Source of the DNA: Rhodospirillales bacterium
Lineage (GTDB): Bacteria; Pseudomonadota; Alphaproteobacteria; Acetobacterales; Acetobacteraceae
Reading direction: 5' to 3'
NCBI GenBank assembly: GCA_025352665.1
Contig: JANXSM010000118.1
Span: 50,506-114,505, forward strand
DNA length: 64,000 nt
A program made the position numbers and the translations under genes. Positions 8,895 to 17,312 of this stretch are shown in pieces (within the stretch, counting starts at the first letter, position 1; each line of letters opens with the position of its first letter). Below the pieces are notes generated by a model. That model saw only the letters and a program-made list of their open reading frames with translations, did not search any database and was not told the DNA's origin.

Positions 8895-9274
8895 GGTGAT
8901 CGCTTCCATTCGGTTGATATGGGATCAGCACTTGTAACAATGGCAAACTGGAACCAGTCGTTTTGCTCGTAGACGGTGACGGACGATCCACCTCCGGCGC
9001 GACCGGTGAACGCGGCGCCGGACACCGGATCGAAACCGGAAAACCCGACGTCGCCATCAAGCAGGATGCGGATCGGCTGCGCCCCGTGCAGCTCGATCGC
9101 ATCTGCGGCCACGCGCACGCGCAGACCGCTGGTGACGTCGAGAAATCCATCCGACGCCGGCTGGATCTCGAAACTCTCACCGGTGCCGAGCGAATGCACG
9201 CGCACCGGGCACAGGCCGCTGCGTCGCAAATGGGCATCGACCGCCACAATCCGTCGCGTGTCCGGATGCATCAC
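8891..9274 (-). CDS. Hypothetical protein of the degradative operon
   Basis: The 127-residue, strand-rich protein has no motif I recognise. It starts at ATG 9274, overlapping the VOC gene stop by four bases (ATGA), and ends overlapping the bicupin start the same way, so translation of the three genes is coupled. No signal peptide, membrane helix or metal motif is visible. A small accessory subunit or substrate-binding partner of the neighbouring dioxygenase-like proteins is a guess from position only. Confidence 0.75.
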   Translation of the reverse strand: MMHPDTRRIVAVDAHLRRSGLCPVRVHSLGTGESFEIQPASDGFLDVTSGLRVRVAADAIELHGAQPIRILLDGDVGFSGFDPVSGAAFTGRAGGGSSVTVYEQNDWFQFAIVTSADPISTEWKRSP

Positions 9275-10212
9275 GCGTGCCCGCGTCCGCTGTCATCCAG
9301 CGCCACCACCTGGCGTCGCGTGGTGCCGTCAATGCCGCCGGCAATCGCCCATTCCGCAAAAAGCTCTGGCTTGCGAACGAAAACTCCCGGCTGCCACGCC
9401 TCCGTGCAGTAGTCATCATCGGCGTAGTATTCGACAGGTGCTCCCAACGGATTGTGGAAATACCAGAAATAGGCTGAGGAGATCGGGTGCCGTCCCGGCC
9501 CGATCTCAGTCTTCCATCCATGACGCGCCATGGCGATCCCGCCGCCGATGACCTCATGAATGTCGGACACGGTGAAGGCGACATGGTTCACCCCCGGTTT
9601 GCCGGGCCGGTTCAGAATGAACAGATTGTGGTGCGGCCCTGGTGTCTGGCAACGCAGGAACACGCCGTGGCCCGGATATTCGTCGCTCACGGTGAAGCCG
9701 ATCCGGTCGGTGTAGAACGTGCGCATCGCGGCGAAGTTGTCGGCGAACAGAACCACGTGACCGATCGTGACAGGGTCGGCGTGATCGTACACCGGCGAAC
9801 GGCGATCGATCCGCATCGGCGAACCCGGCGCGTTCGATGGTGTCGCCGTCACCGTCACGGAACGCCTTCGGCTGACGCGGAAGGCCAGGCTCAACCCGTT
9901 CGGATCGATCAGCCGCGGCATGCCGTCGGCATCCGGCTGAGGGGCGCCCATCCGCGTCAGCGCGCAAGCGAGGTGGTCGGCATCTGCGGCACCCCAGATC
10001 ACCTCGCGCACCGTATTGCCTGGCTCGATCGGCGGCGGCAGGGAAGGATCGTCCTTGTGGCGCACGATGATCTCGGCGCCATCCTGCGTTTCGTAGACCA
10101 GGCAATCATGCTCCGCCGAGATGCGCCTCGTCCCCCAATCGTCGAGAAAGCGCTGGCACTGCTGGAGATCGGCAACCCCAAACACAACTGCGTCGATACC
10201 GATAAAATCCAT
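9271..10212 (-). CDS. VOC-superfamily extradiol dioxygenase-like protein
   Basis: The 313 residues form two vicinal-oxygen-chelate modules, as in type I extradiol dioxygenases (BphC/catechol 2,3-dioxygenase). The C-terminal module holds the expected His-His-Glu iron ligands: I-G-H-V-V-L-F, V-N-H-V-A-F-T-V-S-D and P-V-E-Y-Y-A-D-D. The F-W-Y-F-H-N-P segment before the Glu is also typical. It would cleave a catecholic intermediate next to a hydroxyl. It lies 13 bases downstream of the Rieske oxygenase gene in the same operon. A glyoxalase-like isomerase cannot be excluded. Confidence 0.88.
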   Translation of the reverse strand: MDFIGIDAVVFGVADLQQCQRFLDDWGTRRISAEHDCLVYETQDGAEIIVRHKDDPSLPPPIEPGNTVREVIWGAADADHLACALTRMGAPQPDADGMPRLIDPNGLSLAFRVSRRRSVTVTATPSNAPGSPMRIDRRSPVYDHADPVTIGHVVLFADNFAAMRTFYTDRIGFTVSDEYPGHGVFLRCQTPGPHHNLFILNRPGKPGVNHVAFTVSDIHEVIGGGIAMARHGWKTEIGPGRHPISSAYFWYFHNPLGAPVEYYADDDYCTEAWQPGVFVRKPELFAEWAIAGGIDGTTRRQVVALDDSGRGHA

Positions 10213-10225
10213 GGGTCGGATCCTG

Positions 10226-11287
10226 TCAGGCTGTGGCGCGTAGCGCGGTCAACTGCTCACGGCCCTGTTGCGCCAGGTAGCGGCGCAGCCGGATCAGGCC
10301 CGCGTCGTGCTGATACAGCATTTCGTGTTTCTCCAGGCCCAGGCCGCAATTGTCGAGAAGGTCGCGGTCCTGCTCCAGCACATGCCAGTGCCGCGGCTCC
10401 AGCTTTGTGCGATAGAGAAAACGCCAAGTGTCGCGCACCCAACCGGAGACTTTGCGGAAGCGCCAGAAGAAACAAGCTGAGCTGGTCTCGTCGATCGGCG
10501 TGATGAAGGACACAATGCCAAAATTGCCCCCGGGACCGCCGGATTTTGGGTAGGGGATTTCGAGCCGCACATACAGGCCGCCGTCGTCGACGAGCTCGCT
10601 CCAGTCGAAGTTCACGTCGCGCTGGTTCGCCTTCTCGAAGAAGAAGCCGTGCTCGGTATCGCGGGTGATGAAATCGGCCTGTGTCTCGCCCTGGAACATT
10701 GTGTGCGAATTGGCGTGCAGGAACGTGCCATGCATGGGGTCCATGAGATTGTCATAGACGTAGCGCCACGAAGCCTTCCAGTCGGCGTAACAGGGAAACG
10801 CGCTGAATTCCTCTCCCACCAGTTGGATCGGCGGATTGAACGCCGCCGGTTCCTGGTGCATGGCATCGCCGAACCACACGAAGATGGCGCCACCGATCTC
10901 CTGACTCGGGTAGGTCTTGACCGCCTTTTTGCCTTCCAGCGGGCAGCCCGGCTGCCCCGGCACTGCAAGCACCGTGCCGTCGGTGCCGACCTCGACACCA
11001 TGGTAGATGCAGCGGATACGGTCACCCTCGTTCACCCCGCGCGACAGCGGCACCGAACGGTGCGGGCAGCGGTCGGTCTGCACACGTACCGTGCCCGAGG
11101 TGTCGCGCCACACAACGAGCTTTTCGGCCAGCCGCGTCAGGCCCAGCGGCTTGCCGCCGATTTCGATCAGGGCGGATTGCAGGATCGGCCACCAGCGATT
11201 GCGCAGGCCGGTACTGAGATAGGATAGCACCTCCTGGTCGGTCAACGGCGGTTGCGCGCTCGGGCGGGGCAGGGTGGAGGCGCTCAT
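10226..11287 (-). CDS. Rieske non-heme iron oxygenase (vanillate O-demethylase/phthalate type)
   Basis: The product has 353 residues. The Rieske cluster motif is C-P-H then sixteen residues then C-I-Y-H (about residues 73-94). The mononuclear iron site is N-L-M-D-P-M-H-G-T-F-L-H at about 187-198. Length and motif spacing fit the single-subunit class (VanA, phthalate 4,5-dioxygenase) that hydroxylates or demethylates aromatic acids. Its electron donor is almost certainly the reductase encoded at 11528-12481. A small conserved partner gene lies 3 bases upstream. The substrate is unknown. Confidence 0.93.
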   Translation of the reverse strand: MSASTLPRPSAQPPLTDQEVLSYLSTGLRNRWWPILQSALIEIGGKPLGLTRLAEKLVVWRDTSGTVRVQTDRCPHRSVPLSRGVNEGDRIRCIYHGVEVGTDGTVLAVPGQPGCPLEGKKAVKTYPSQEIGGAIFVWFGDAMHQEPAAFNPPIQLVGEEFSAFPCYADWKASWRYVYDNLMDPMHGTFLHANSHTMFQGETQADFITRDTEHGFFFEKANQRDVNFDWSELVDDGGLYVRLEIPYPKSGGPGGNFGIVSFITPIDETSSACFFWRFRKVSGWVRDTWRFLYRTKLEPRHWHVLEQDRDLLDNCGLGLEKHEMLYQHDAGLIRLRRYLAQQGREQLTALRATA

Positions 11288-11290
11288 GGC

Positions 11291-11515
11291 TTAGGCTCCC
11301 AATTCATGCATGAGGGCGGTGAAATTCGCTTCGGTCCAGTCCCTGCCCGTGGGCGGACGCACGCGGGAGGCGTTTAATGCTGCGATGAGCGCCGGCAGTT
11401 CCTGATGACCCTTCGAGAACGCGTCTTCGATAGCGCCGGCCAGCGACATCTCCCACTCCGTCGGCTCTCGCGTGCGGGTCTGGTGGGGGTTCAGATACGG
11501 GAACTGGTAGCTCAT
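11291..11515 (-). CDS. Small conserved protein between reductase and oxygenase genes
   Basis: The product has 74 residues (M-S-Y-Q-F-P-Y-L-N-P-H-Q-T-R-T-R-E-P-T-E-W-E). It has no cysteines and is mostly helical. Small proteins of this type, annotated as recombinase-like helix-turn-helix, are remembered beside Rieske oxygenase genes, but the role is not established. Three bases separate it from the oxygenase start and twelve from the reductase stop. It might be a stabilising or coupling subunit. Confidence 0.8.
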   Translation of the reverse strand: MSYQFPYLNPHQTRTREPTEWEMSLAGAIEDAFSKGHQELPALIAALNASRVRPPTGRDWTEANFTALMHELGA

Positions 11516-11527
11516 GTTGGCAACCTC

Positions 11528-12481
11528 CTAAATATCGAGCACCAAGCGCGCCCCTTTGGCACGCGAGACACAGGTCATCATCATTCGGTTGGACGCCTGC
11601 TCGGCGGCGGACAGAATCGAATCGCGGTGATCCACCTCGCCATCGAGCACGCGGCACTCGCAGGTGCCGCAAACACCCTGTTCGCAGGAGGATGAGATGT
11701 CGATGCCAGCCAAAAGCAGTGTTTGCAGGACGGATTTCTCGGGGCTCACCATCAGGCTCATGCCCGACCGCGCGCAGACCACCTCGAACCCGCCGGTCGC
11801 GTCGGCTGCGGACCTTGCGCGGGGCCTGAACCATTCGAAGTTGACGGAGCCGGCGGGCCAGGCGGCTGTCGCATCCTCCACCGCCAGCATCAGCCGGTCG
11901 GGACCGCAGCAATACAGCAAAGTGTCAGGCCGCGGCTCGGCAAGCACCGAGACATCGAGGCGGCTGGACTCCTCCGACGCGTGGACAGAGACCGTCCCGC
12001 CGAGCGCCAGAACCTCCGCCAGGAACGGCGCATCCGCGGAACGGCGGGTGCAGAACAGCAGCGACCATCGCGCCCCAGCCGCGTGTGCCGCCCGCATCAT
12101 AGGCAGCAGAGGCGTAATGCCGATGCCGCCTGCGACGAACAGATAATTCAGAGATGGCAACAGCGGGAAGTTGTTTCGTGGCAAGCCAATGGTGAGCAGC
12201 GAACCCGGCGGCAAACGACCGTGGATCGTCCCGGACGCCACGCCGCCTGCGACCTCCCGCACGGCGATCCGGTAGCAGCTGGTATCGGCGGGATCACCGC
12301 AGAGCGAATACTGCCGGATCGTCCCATCCGGCAGCGTCAGATCGACATGCGCGCCGGGCTCGTAGGCCGGCAGGGCGGCCCCATCGGGCGACACCAGCTC
12401 CAATGAGATAACGCCAGGCGCCTCCCAACCCAAGCGACGTACCCGCAGTTGCAGTGTGGTGGCGATCGAACACTCGCCCAT
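11528..12481 (-). CDS. Ferredoxin-fused flavin reductase (VanB/phthalate dioxygenase reductase type)
   Basis: The product has 317 residues from ATG 12481, which shares its A with the upstream TAA (TAATG), a coupled arrangement. Domains in order: a flavin-binding barrel with R-Q-Y-S-L (about 56), an NAD-binding domain with V-A-G-G-I-G-I-T-P-L-L-P-M (about 115), and a C-terminal plant-type 2Fe-2S ferredoxin with C-E-Q-G-V-C-G-T-C and a distal C near 300. This is the complete electron path from NAD(P)H to a Rieske oxygenase. The partner is presumably the oxygenase at 10226-11287. Confidence 0.94.
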   Translation of the reverse strand: MGECSIATTLQLRVRRLGWEAPGVISLELVSPDGAALPAYEPGAHVDLTLPDGTIRQYSLCGDPADTSCYRIAVREVAGGVASGTIHGRLPPGSLLTIGLPRNNFPLLPSLNYLFVAGGIGITPLLPMMRAAHAAGARWSLLFCTRRSADAPFLAEVLALGGTVSVHASEESSRLDVSVLAEPRPDTLLYCCGPDRLMLAVEDATAAWPAGSVNFEWFRPRARSAADATGGFEVVCARSGMSLMVSPEKSVLQTLLLAGIDISSSCEQGVCGTCECRVLDGEVDHRDSILSAAEQASNRMMMTCVSRAKGARLVLDI

Positions 12482-14181
12482 TAGCGCACGCTTCCCGCGG
12501 CACCGGCCGGCGGGCCCGCGAAACTCTCGGCGAATGGACCGAGGGCCACCATGTCCACCTCGATCATGCGTGGCCCAGGCGCGCTCAACGCCCCATCCAG
12601 GGCACCTGAGAATGCGTCTGCATCGGTGATGCGCACATACGGCAGTCCTATTGCCTGGCACACCAGGGAGAAGTCCGGCGTGAGGATATTCGAATACACG
12701 TGACGGCCGTCGTATTGCGCGTCCTGGATGTTGCGGATCACGCCGTAGCCACGATCGTTCATCAGCACGATCACCATCTCGGCGCCGATCTCGACTGCTG
12801 TCGCCAACTCGCCCAGCATCAGCTGCGCCCCGCCATCGCCCACCAGCGTCACGGCCTTGCCGGCGCCGGCTGTGGCGGCGCCGATGCCCATGGCGATGCC
12901 TTGGCCGATGCCGCCGCCGAGCGCATGAACGCCGAGGTGCGGGGCCGCCAGCAACACATGGCGATTGCCGAAGGTGGAGTTGGAGATTGTCACATCCCGC
13001 ACCCAGGGATGCCGGCCGCCAAATACGCAGGCACTCAGCGTGTCGGCGATCGTTCCATACGGCCCCAGCAGCTTCTGCAAGGCCGCCGCAGATTTTGCCC
13101 GCGCGGGCGCAATATCGGCGAGGAAGGCCGCATCCGTGTCCAACACCTGTGGCAGCCGTGCGAGCAGACCTTCCAGCACCAGCCGCGCATCGCCGGGCAC
13201 GAACAGATCCACCGGATAGTTGCGGCCCGCCTGGGTGGGCTCCGCATCCACCTGGGCGCGTGAGGCTGGCAGGCGCATCATGTTGTTGCGCGTCTCGTTG
13301 CCGCGCAGCCGAGACCCCACAACGAGCATGAAATCAGAGCGTTCATAGAGCACCTGCGCCTCGGGCGTCATGTTGAAGGCGCCGAGGGAGCGTGGATGAT
13401 CCTCCGGCACGATGGCGCGCCCGTTGGTGCTGCTGACCGCTGCAAAACCGCGCTCGACAAGCGATGTGGCGGCGGCCGCAGCACCCCGCGCACCACCGCC
13501 CAGCCACAGCATCGGGCGTTTGGCCTTCAGCACCATCTCGGCCAAGGCATCGAGCAGCACTGGATCAGACGCGGGTGCGCTGACATGCAGCGAGGCTGGG
13601 AAAGCCGGCGCCCTCACCTTCACGCGCTGCACGTCGACCGGAATTTCCAGTGACACCGGGCCGCTTGGCGCGGTCATCGCAGCACGCGCGGCGGCCAACA
13701 AATTATCAACGGCGGCGGTCGGCTCCCACACGCGCACATAGGCTTTACTGATCGCTTTGAGCATGTCCGGCTGGCGCGGCACGTCGTGGATGGCGGCGCG
13801 GTCGCGGTCCATGAAACTCCGATCCACTTGGCTGGTGATATGCAGCAGGGGGGTGCCGGCTGTCAGCGCCTCCACCTGTGAGCCCGCGGCGTTGCCCGCC
13901 GCCGTGCCTGTGCTGGTGAAGCAAACGCCGAGCTTGCCGGACACGCGCGCATAGGCGTCGGCCATGTTCATCGCCCCGGCCTCGCCCCGCGCTGGGATGA
14001 AGCGGATGCGGCCCTGGCGTGCGATGGCATCCAGGATCGGCATGTTGTGAATGGATATCACGCCGAACGCGATGGTGACGCCTATCTCCGCGAGAGCGCG
14101 CGCCAGCAGATCGCCGACGCTCTCCTCGGTGTCAACACGCAATGCGCTCTGCAGGGCTTGGTCCATGAATTTTTTCCGCAC
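12481..14181 (-). CDS. Thiamine-diphosphate-dependent enzyme (benzoylformate decarboxylase/acetolactate synthase-like)
   Basis: The product has 566 residues from GTG 14181, immediately after the previous stop, or 561 from ATG 14166. The N-terminal PYR domain has the activating glutamate in P-A-R-G-E-A-G-A-M. The C-terminal PP domain has the ThDP motif G-D-G-G-A-Q-L-M...L-M-N-D-R-G-Y-G. The size fits 2-oxo acid decarboxylases, carboligases and oxalyl-CoA decarboxylase relatives. In a degradative operon, decarboxylation of an aromatic or aliphatic 2-oxo acid is the likeliest role. Acetolactate synthesis is less likely because no small subunit is present. Confidence 0.88.
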   Translation of the reverse strand: MRKKFMDQALQSALRVDTEESVGDLLARALAEIGVTIAFGVISIHNMPILDAIARQGRIRFIPARGEAGAMNMADAYARVSGKLGVCFTSTGTAAGNAAGSQVEALTAGTPLLHITSQVDRSFMDRDRAAIHDVPRQPDMLKAISKAYVRVWEPTAAVDNLLAAARAAMTAPSGPVSLEIPVDVQRVKVRAPAFPASLHVSAPASDPVLLDALAEMVLKAKRPMLWLGGGARGAAAAATSLVERGFAAVSSTNGRAIVPEDHPRSLGAFNMTPEAQVLYERSDFMLVVGSRLRGNETRNNMMRLPASRAQVDAEPTQAGRNYPVDLFVPGDARLVLEGLLARLPQVLDTDAAFLADIAPARAKSAAALQKLLGPYGTIADTLSACVFGGRHPWVRDVTISNSTFGNRHVLLAAPHLGVHALGGGIGQGIAMGIGAATAGAGKAVTLVGDGGAQLMLGELATAVEIGAEMVIVLMNDRGYGVIRNIQDAQYDGRHVYSNILTPDFSLVCQAIGLPYVRITDADAFSGALDGALSAPGPRMIEVDMVALGPFAESFAGPPAGAAGSVR

Positions 14182-14967
14182 TCAGATGAAACGCGATACG
14201 CCGCCCGAAACCTCGAGACTGGCGCCGGTGATATAGCTCGCGGCGGGCGAGCCCAGAAACACGATGGCCTTGGCCGGTTCATCCGGTTCGCCCAATCGGT
14301 CCAACGGAATTCCCTTAGTGCGCGCCAGGGCCGCATACCACGTTGCGCGGTCCTGCGTCTGGTCGGCGCGGGCAGCGAAGCGGCGCTGCCACTGGCCGGA
14401 ATCGACCAGACCAAGCAGGATCGTGTTCACCCGTATCTGCGGCGCAAATTCTGTCGCCAGCGACTTCAGCAGGCTTTGAACGCCCGCCCGCGCGGCGGAT
14501 GTGCAGACCATATGCGGCTCCGGCTGCACTGACAGCAGAGAGTTTACGCCGACGATCGCAGCCGCCGAGGAGCGGTCGAGCATCGGCTTGAACGCGCGGA
14601 TTGGCAGCACCTGGCTGAAGAATTTCAGATCGAGCTCGGCGCGCCAGTCCTCGTCCGTGGTGGTGGCGAATGTGGAGACACGTCCCTGTCCGGCGTTGTT
14701 CACCAGAAGGTCCAGCACGCCGCCAGACCAGGTTGCGACGACCTCGGCGAAGCGTGCAACGGCATCGCGGTCCAGCACGTCGCATTTCGTGGCGAGCAAT
14801 GCTTCGCCGCCGCCTAACGCCGCCTGCGCCGCGGCCAGCCGCTCCGGATCGCGCCCGCAGATCGCAACCCGCGCACCTTCTTCCAACAACAGGCGCGCGG
14901 CCGCCAGACCGATGCCGGAAGTGCCACCGGTGACCACGACATGACGGCCCGAATATCCTAGGTTCAT
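14182..14967 (-). CDS. SDR-fold protein lacking the canonical catalytic Tyr and Lys
   Basis: The product has 261 residues from ATG 14967, overlapping the IclR stop (ATGA). The Rossmann motif T-G-G-T-S-G-I-G (residues 13-20), N-N-A-G and the C-terminal S-G-G fit a classical short-chain dehydrogenase. The active-site segment, however, reads H-M-V-C-T-S-A-A-R-A-G-V where Y-x-x-x-K is expected, so Thr and Arg stand in for Tyr and Lys. It may be a divergent dehydrogenase, a non-redox SDR or a binding protein. It is co-transcribed with the ThDP enzyme, and the ThDP gene begins directly after its stop. Confidence 0.87.
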   Translation of the reverse strand: MNLGYSGRHVVVTGGTSGIGLAAARLLLEEGARVAICGRDPERLAAAQAALGGGEALLATKCDVLDRDAVARFAEVVATWSGGVLDLLVNNAGQGRVSTFATTTDEDWRAELDLKFFSQVLPIRAFKPMLDRSSAAAIVGVNSLLSVQPEPHMVCTSAARAGVQSLLKSLATEFAPQIRVNTILLGLVDSGQWQRRFAARADQTQDRATWYAALARTKGIPLDRLGEPDEPAKAIVFLGSPAASYITGASLEVSGGVSRFI

Positions 14968-15770
14968 GCAACAACTTTCAATTTTGTGCCGCTGTGCCAG
15001 CCCAGATGGCGAGAGATCTCTTCGGCTGCCTCCGCCATGACGCGGCCGATCTGCGCGCGACGCCCTTCGCCCTGGAACTTCGCCGAGGTGCCGCTGACGT
15101 TCAGGGCTGCGACCGGTGCCCCCGAGGCATCCAGCACGGCGGCGGCGACGGAGCTGATGCCGCCCTCGAAATGCCCGTCGCTCCATGCAAGGCCGGTGGC
15201 GAGGTCGTCATCCAGCCGGGCGCGAAGCTGGGCCAGCGACGTTGAGGTATAGGCCGTCAAGGCCTCGAGAGTGACGCCGTCGTAGAGCCGCGCCACTGCG
15301 TCCGGCGCCATATGGGCCAGGATGATCCGGCCCATGTTGGCCGCGTGCGCAGGAAGCCTGCTGCCGACACGGATGTTGCTGGCGAAGCTGTGGTTGGGCG
15401 TCCGGCGCACGAGATAGACGATCTCGTGGCCATCGAGCACGCCGAGGTGGGCGGACAGGCCGAGCGTGTCAGCGAGCCGCGTCAGGATCGGCACCGCGGT
15501 CTGGACCATGTCGTCGGAAAAGAAGGCCTGCGCGGCCATGCCGATGAGGCCGAGGCCGATGCGCCAGCCCGGCAGGCCGCCGCCACGGGTTTCGATAAGA
15601 CGTTCGGATTCCAGTGTGTGCAACAGCCGCAGCAGCGTTGTGCGGTTGATGCCGAGTGCCTGTGCCGTGCGAGTCATGTTGGTGACGGGATCGCCGTCTG
15701 CGATATGGCGCAGCAGGCGCGCGGCCCGTTGCACGGGGGGGGACAGATAGGCGTCGTCGGTATCAGACAT
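14964..15770 (-). CDS. IclR-family regulator inside the operon
   Basis: The product has 268 residues from ATG 15770 (M-S-D-T-D-D-A-Y-L), overlapping the hydrolase stop by eight bases; an in-frame ATG at 15794 is less likely. The N-terminal winged helix reads A-A-R-L-L-R-H-I-A-D-G...T-R-T-A-Q-A-L-G-I-N-R-T-T-L-L-R-L-L-H-T-L-E. The C-terminal GAF-like effector domain ends with G-G-I-S-S-V-A-A-A-V-L-D. IclR proteins commonly sense aromatic catabolites. Its position inside the cluster makes it the probable regulator of the operon and of its own synthesis. Confidence 0.92.
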   Translation of the reverse strand: MSDTDDAYLSPPVQRAARLLRHIADGDPVTNMTRTAQALGINRTTLLRLLHTLESERLIETRGGGLPGWRIGLGLIGMAAQAFFSDDMVQTAVPILTRLADTLGLSAHLGVLDGHEIVYLVRRTPNHSFASNIRVGSRLPAHAANMGRIILAHMAPDAVARLYDGVTLEALTAYTSTSLAQLRARLDDDLATGLAWSDGHFEGGISSVAAAVLDASGAPVAALNVSGTSAKFQGEGRRAQIGRVMAEAAEEISRHLGWHSGTKLKVVA

Positions 15771-16572
15771 GGGCGTGCCCATGGACCAGCGCACTCAACA
15801 GTCGTGCCACGATCTCGGGTGCTTCCTGCGGCAGCGCGTGGCCGCATTCGGGCACCACTTCTAGGGGCAGGGGCTGTCGCAGCGCTGCGTGCGCGGTTAC
15901 CGCGTTCGAAGGCGGCGTCACGAGGTCCTCCATGCCGATCGCAACCAGCGTCGGTGCGGCGATGCCGGCGATATCGCCGAGCAGATCGCCGGCGCCCAGC
16001 GCATGCACGGCCTGTGCGTAACCGTCTGGCCGCACGGCCGCCATCGCACGCCTGACACCTTCAAGCACGTCCGGCCGCTGCTCTGCGCGATACACGAGCC
16101 GGGCCGCCCGCTTTGCGGCAAACGCCTGCGGTCCCAGGGCCGCAAGATCGGCGATGCGCTTTTGCAGCGGCGTGGGCAGCGCCTCACCCGGGGCCACGCG
16201 ATAGCCGAGCGATGGCGACAGCAGCGCCAGTGCGGTCAGCCGGGCGGGATGACGCGCCGCAAAAGATGCCGCGAAAAGCGTGCCCAGCGAATGCCCGGCC
16301 AGCACGACACGCTCGATCCTGAGGCTGTCTAGAAGTTTCGTGAGGCGATCAGCATAGTCGGCCGGAGCGGGTGCGCTGATGTCCAGCGTGGCTGAGGACC
16401 CGTAGCCTGGCGCATCCCAGGCGATGGCGTTCACCTCGGGGTCGAGTGCTGACAGCACCGGGGCCCAGGTTAGCGCATCGCTGCCTACGCCGTGCAGCAA
16501 CATCAGTGTGGGACCCGGCCCGGGCCGCAGCAGCAGCGCCACGCCATCTACGGTTTCGCGAGACAGGATCAT
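15763..16572 (-). CDS. Alpha/beta hydrolase
   Basis: The product has 269 residues. The oxyanion loop is L-L-H-G-V-G-S-D, the nucleophile elbow G-H-S-L-G is near residue 94, an acid lies in G-M-E-D-L-V, and the histidine is in E-C-G-H-A-L-P. This is a complete Ser-Asp-His enzyme of the meta-cleavage-product hydrolase or enol-lactonase type. With an extradiol-like protein in the same operon, hydrolysis of a ring-cleavage product or lactone is plausible. Its ATG overlaps the preceding SDR stop (ATGA). Confidence 0.9.
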   Translation of the reverse strand: MILSRETVDGVALLLRPGPGPTLMLLHGVGSDALTWAPVLSALDPEVNAIAWDAPGYGSSATLDISAPAPADYADRLTKLLDSLRIERVVLAGHSLGTLFAASFAARHPARLTALALLSPSLGYRVAPGEALPTPLQKRIADLAALGPQAFAAKRAARLVYRAEQRPDVLEGVRRAMAAVRPDGYAQAVHALGAGDLLGDIAGIAAPTLVAIGMEDLVTPPSNAVTAHAALRQPLPLEVVPECGHALPQEAPEIVARLLSALVHGHAHV

Positions 16573-17312
16573 GTGAATACGAATCCATTTCCGACAGGCA
16601 AGACCTGCCCAGTCAACGCCAGGGCGCCGTGGGTGAGCAGGAATACGATGGTCGCGGTGATGTCCTCGGGCGTTTGTGGACCTGGTACTGCGCGGCCGTT
16701 CTCATAGAGCGCGTGGCGCTCGGGCGGCACGTAATCGGTCGCCTCGTTGCGTAGAATGCCAGGTGCGACCGCGGTCACGCCGACACCAGCAGGGCCCATT
16801 TCGCGGGCCAGGGAGCGCGTCATCGAGATCACCGCGCCTTTGCTCGCGACATAGGCCAGCAGCCGCGGTGCGCCCCACAGAGCGGTATCGGACGCGAGGT
16901 TGACGATCCGACCGGAGCCAGACTGCATCAGCATTGGCGCCAAAGCGCGTGTTACCAGCCAGGTGCCGCGGACGTTGACCTGCATCACGCGGTCCCAGGT
17001 CGCCAAGGCGATCTCGTCGAACGTCGGCCCGCCGATGCCGGTGGCGATGGCGGCGTTGTTGACCAGGCCGTGCAGCACGCCCTCGGTCGCCGCGACATCG
17101 GCACCGAAGCGATCGATGCTGTCGGGGTCCGCAAGATCGAGCGTCACGAAGCGGGCGCCGAGCGCCGCCGCGGTCTCGCGACCCTGGGATTCCAGGATGT
17201 CGGCCAACACCAGGCGGGCGCCGGCGGCGGCGCAGGCCTCAGCGATCGCACGCCCGACGCCGCGGGCGGCACCCGTCACCACGACCGTGCGGCCAGACAG
17301 TTCACCCGCCAT
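16569..17312 (-). CDS. Short-chain dehydrogenase/reductase (canonical)
   Basis: The product has 247 residues from ATG 17312, which overlaps the permease stop as TAATG. The cofactor motif T-G-A-A-R-G-V-G (about 14-21), D-I-L-E after the second strand, N-N-A-A, Ser in N-L-A-S, and the catalytic Y-V-A-S-K are all present. An Asp after the second strand favours NAD over NADP. It would oxidise or reduce an alcohol or diol intermediate, for example a cis-dihydrodiol made by the Rieske enzyme. It contrasts with the second SDR of the operon, which lacks the catalytic pair. Confidence 0.93.
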   Translation of the reverse strand: MAGELSGRTVVVTGAARGVGRAIAEACAAAGARLVLADILESQGRETAAALGARFVTLDLADPDSIDRFGADVAATEGVLHGLVNNAAIATGIGGPTFDEIALATWDRVMQVNVRGTWLVTRALAPMLMQSGSGRIVNLASDTALWGAPRLLAYVASKGAVISMTRSLAREMGPAGVGVTAVAPGILRNEATDYVPPERHALYENGRAVPGPQTPEDITATIVFLLTHGALALTGQVLPVGNGFVFT

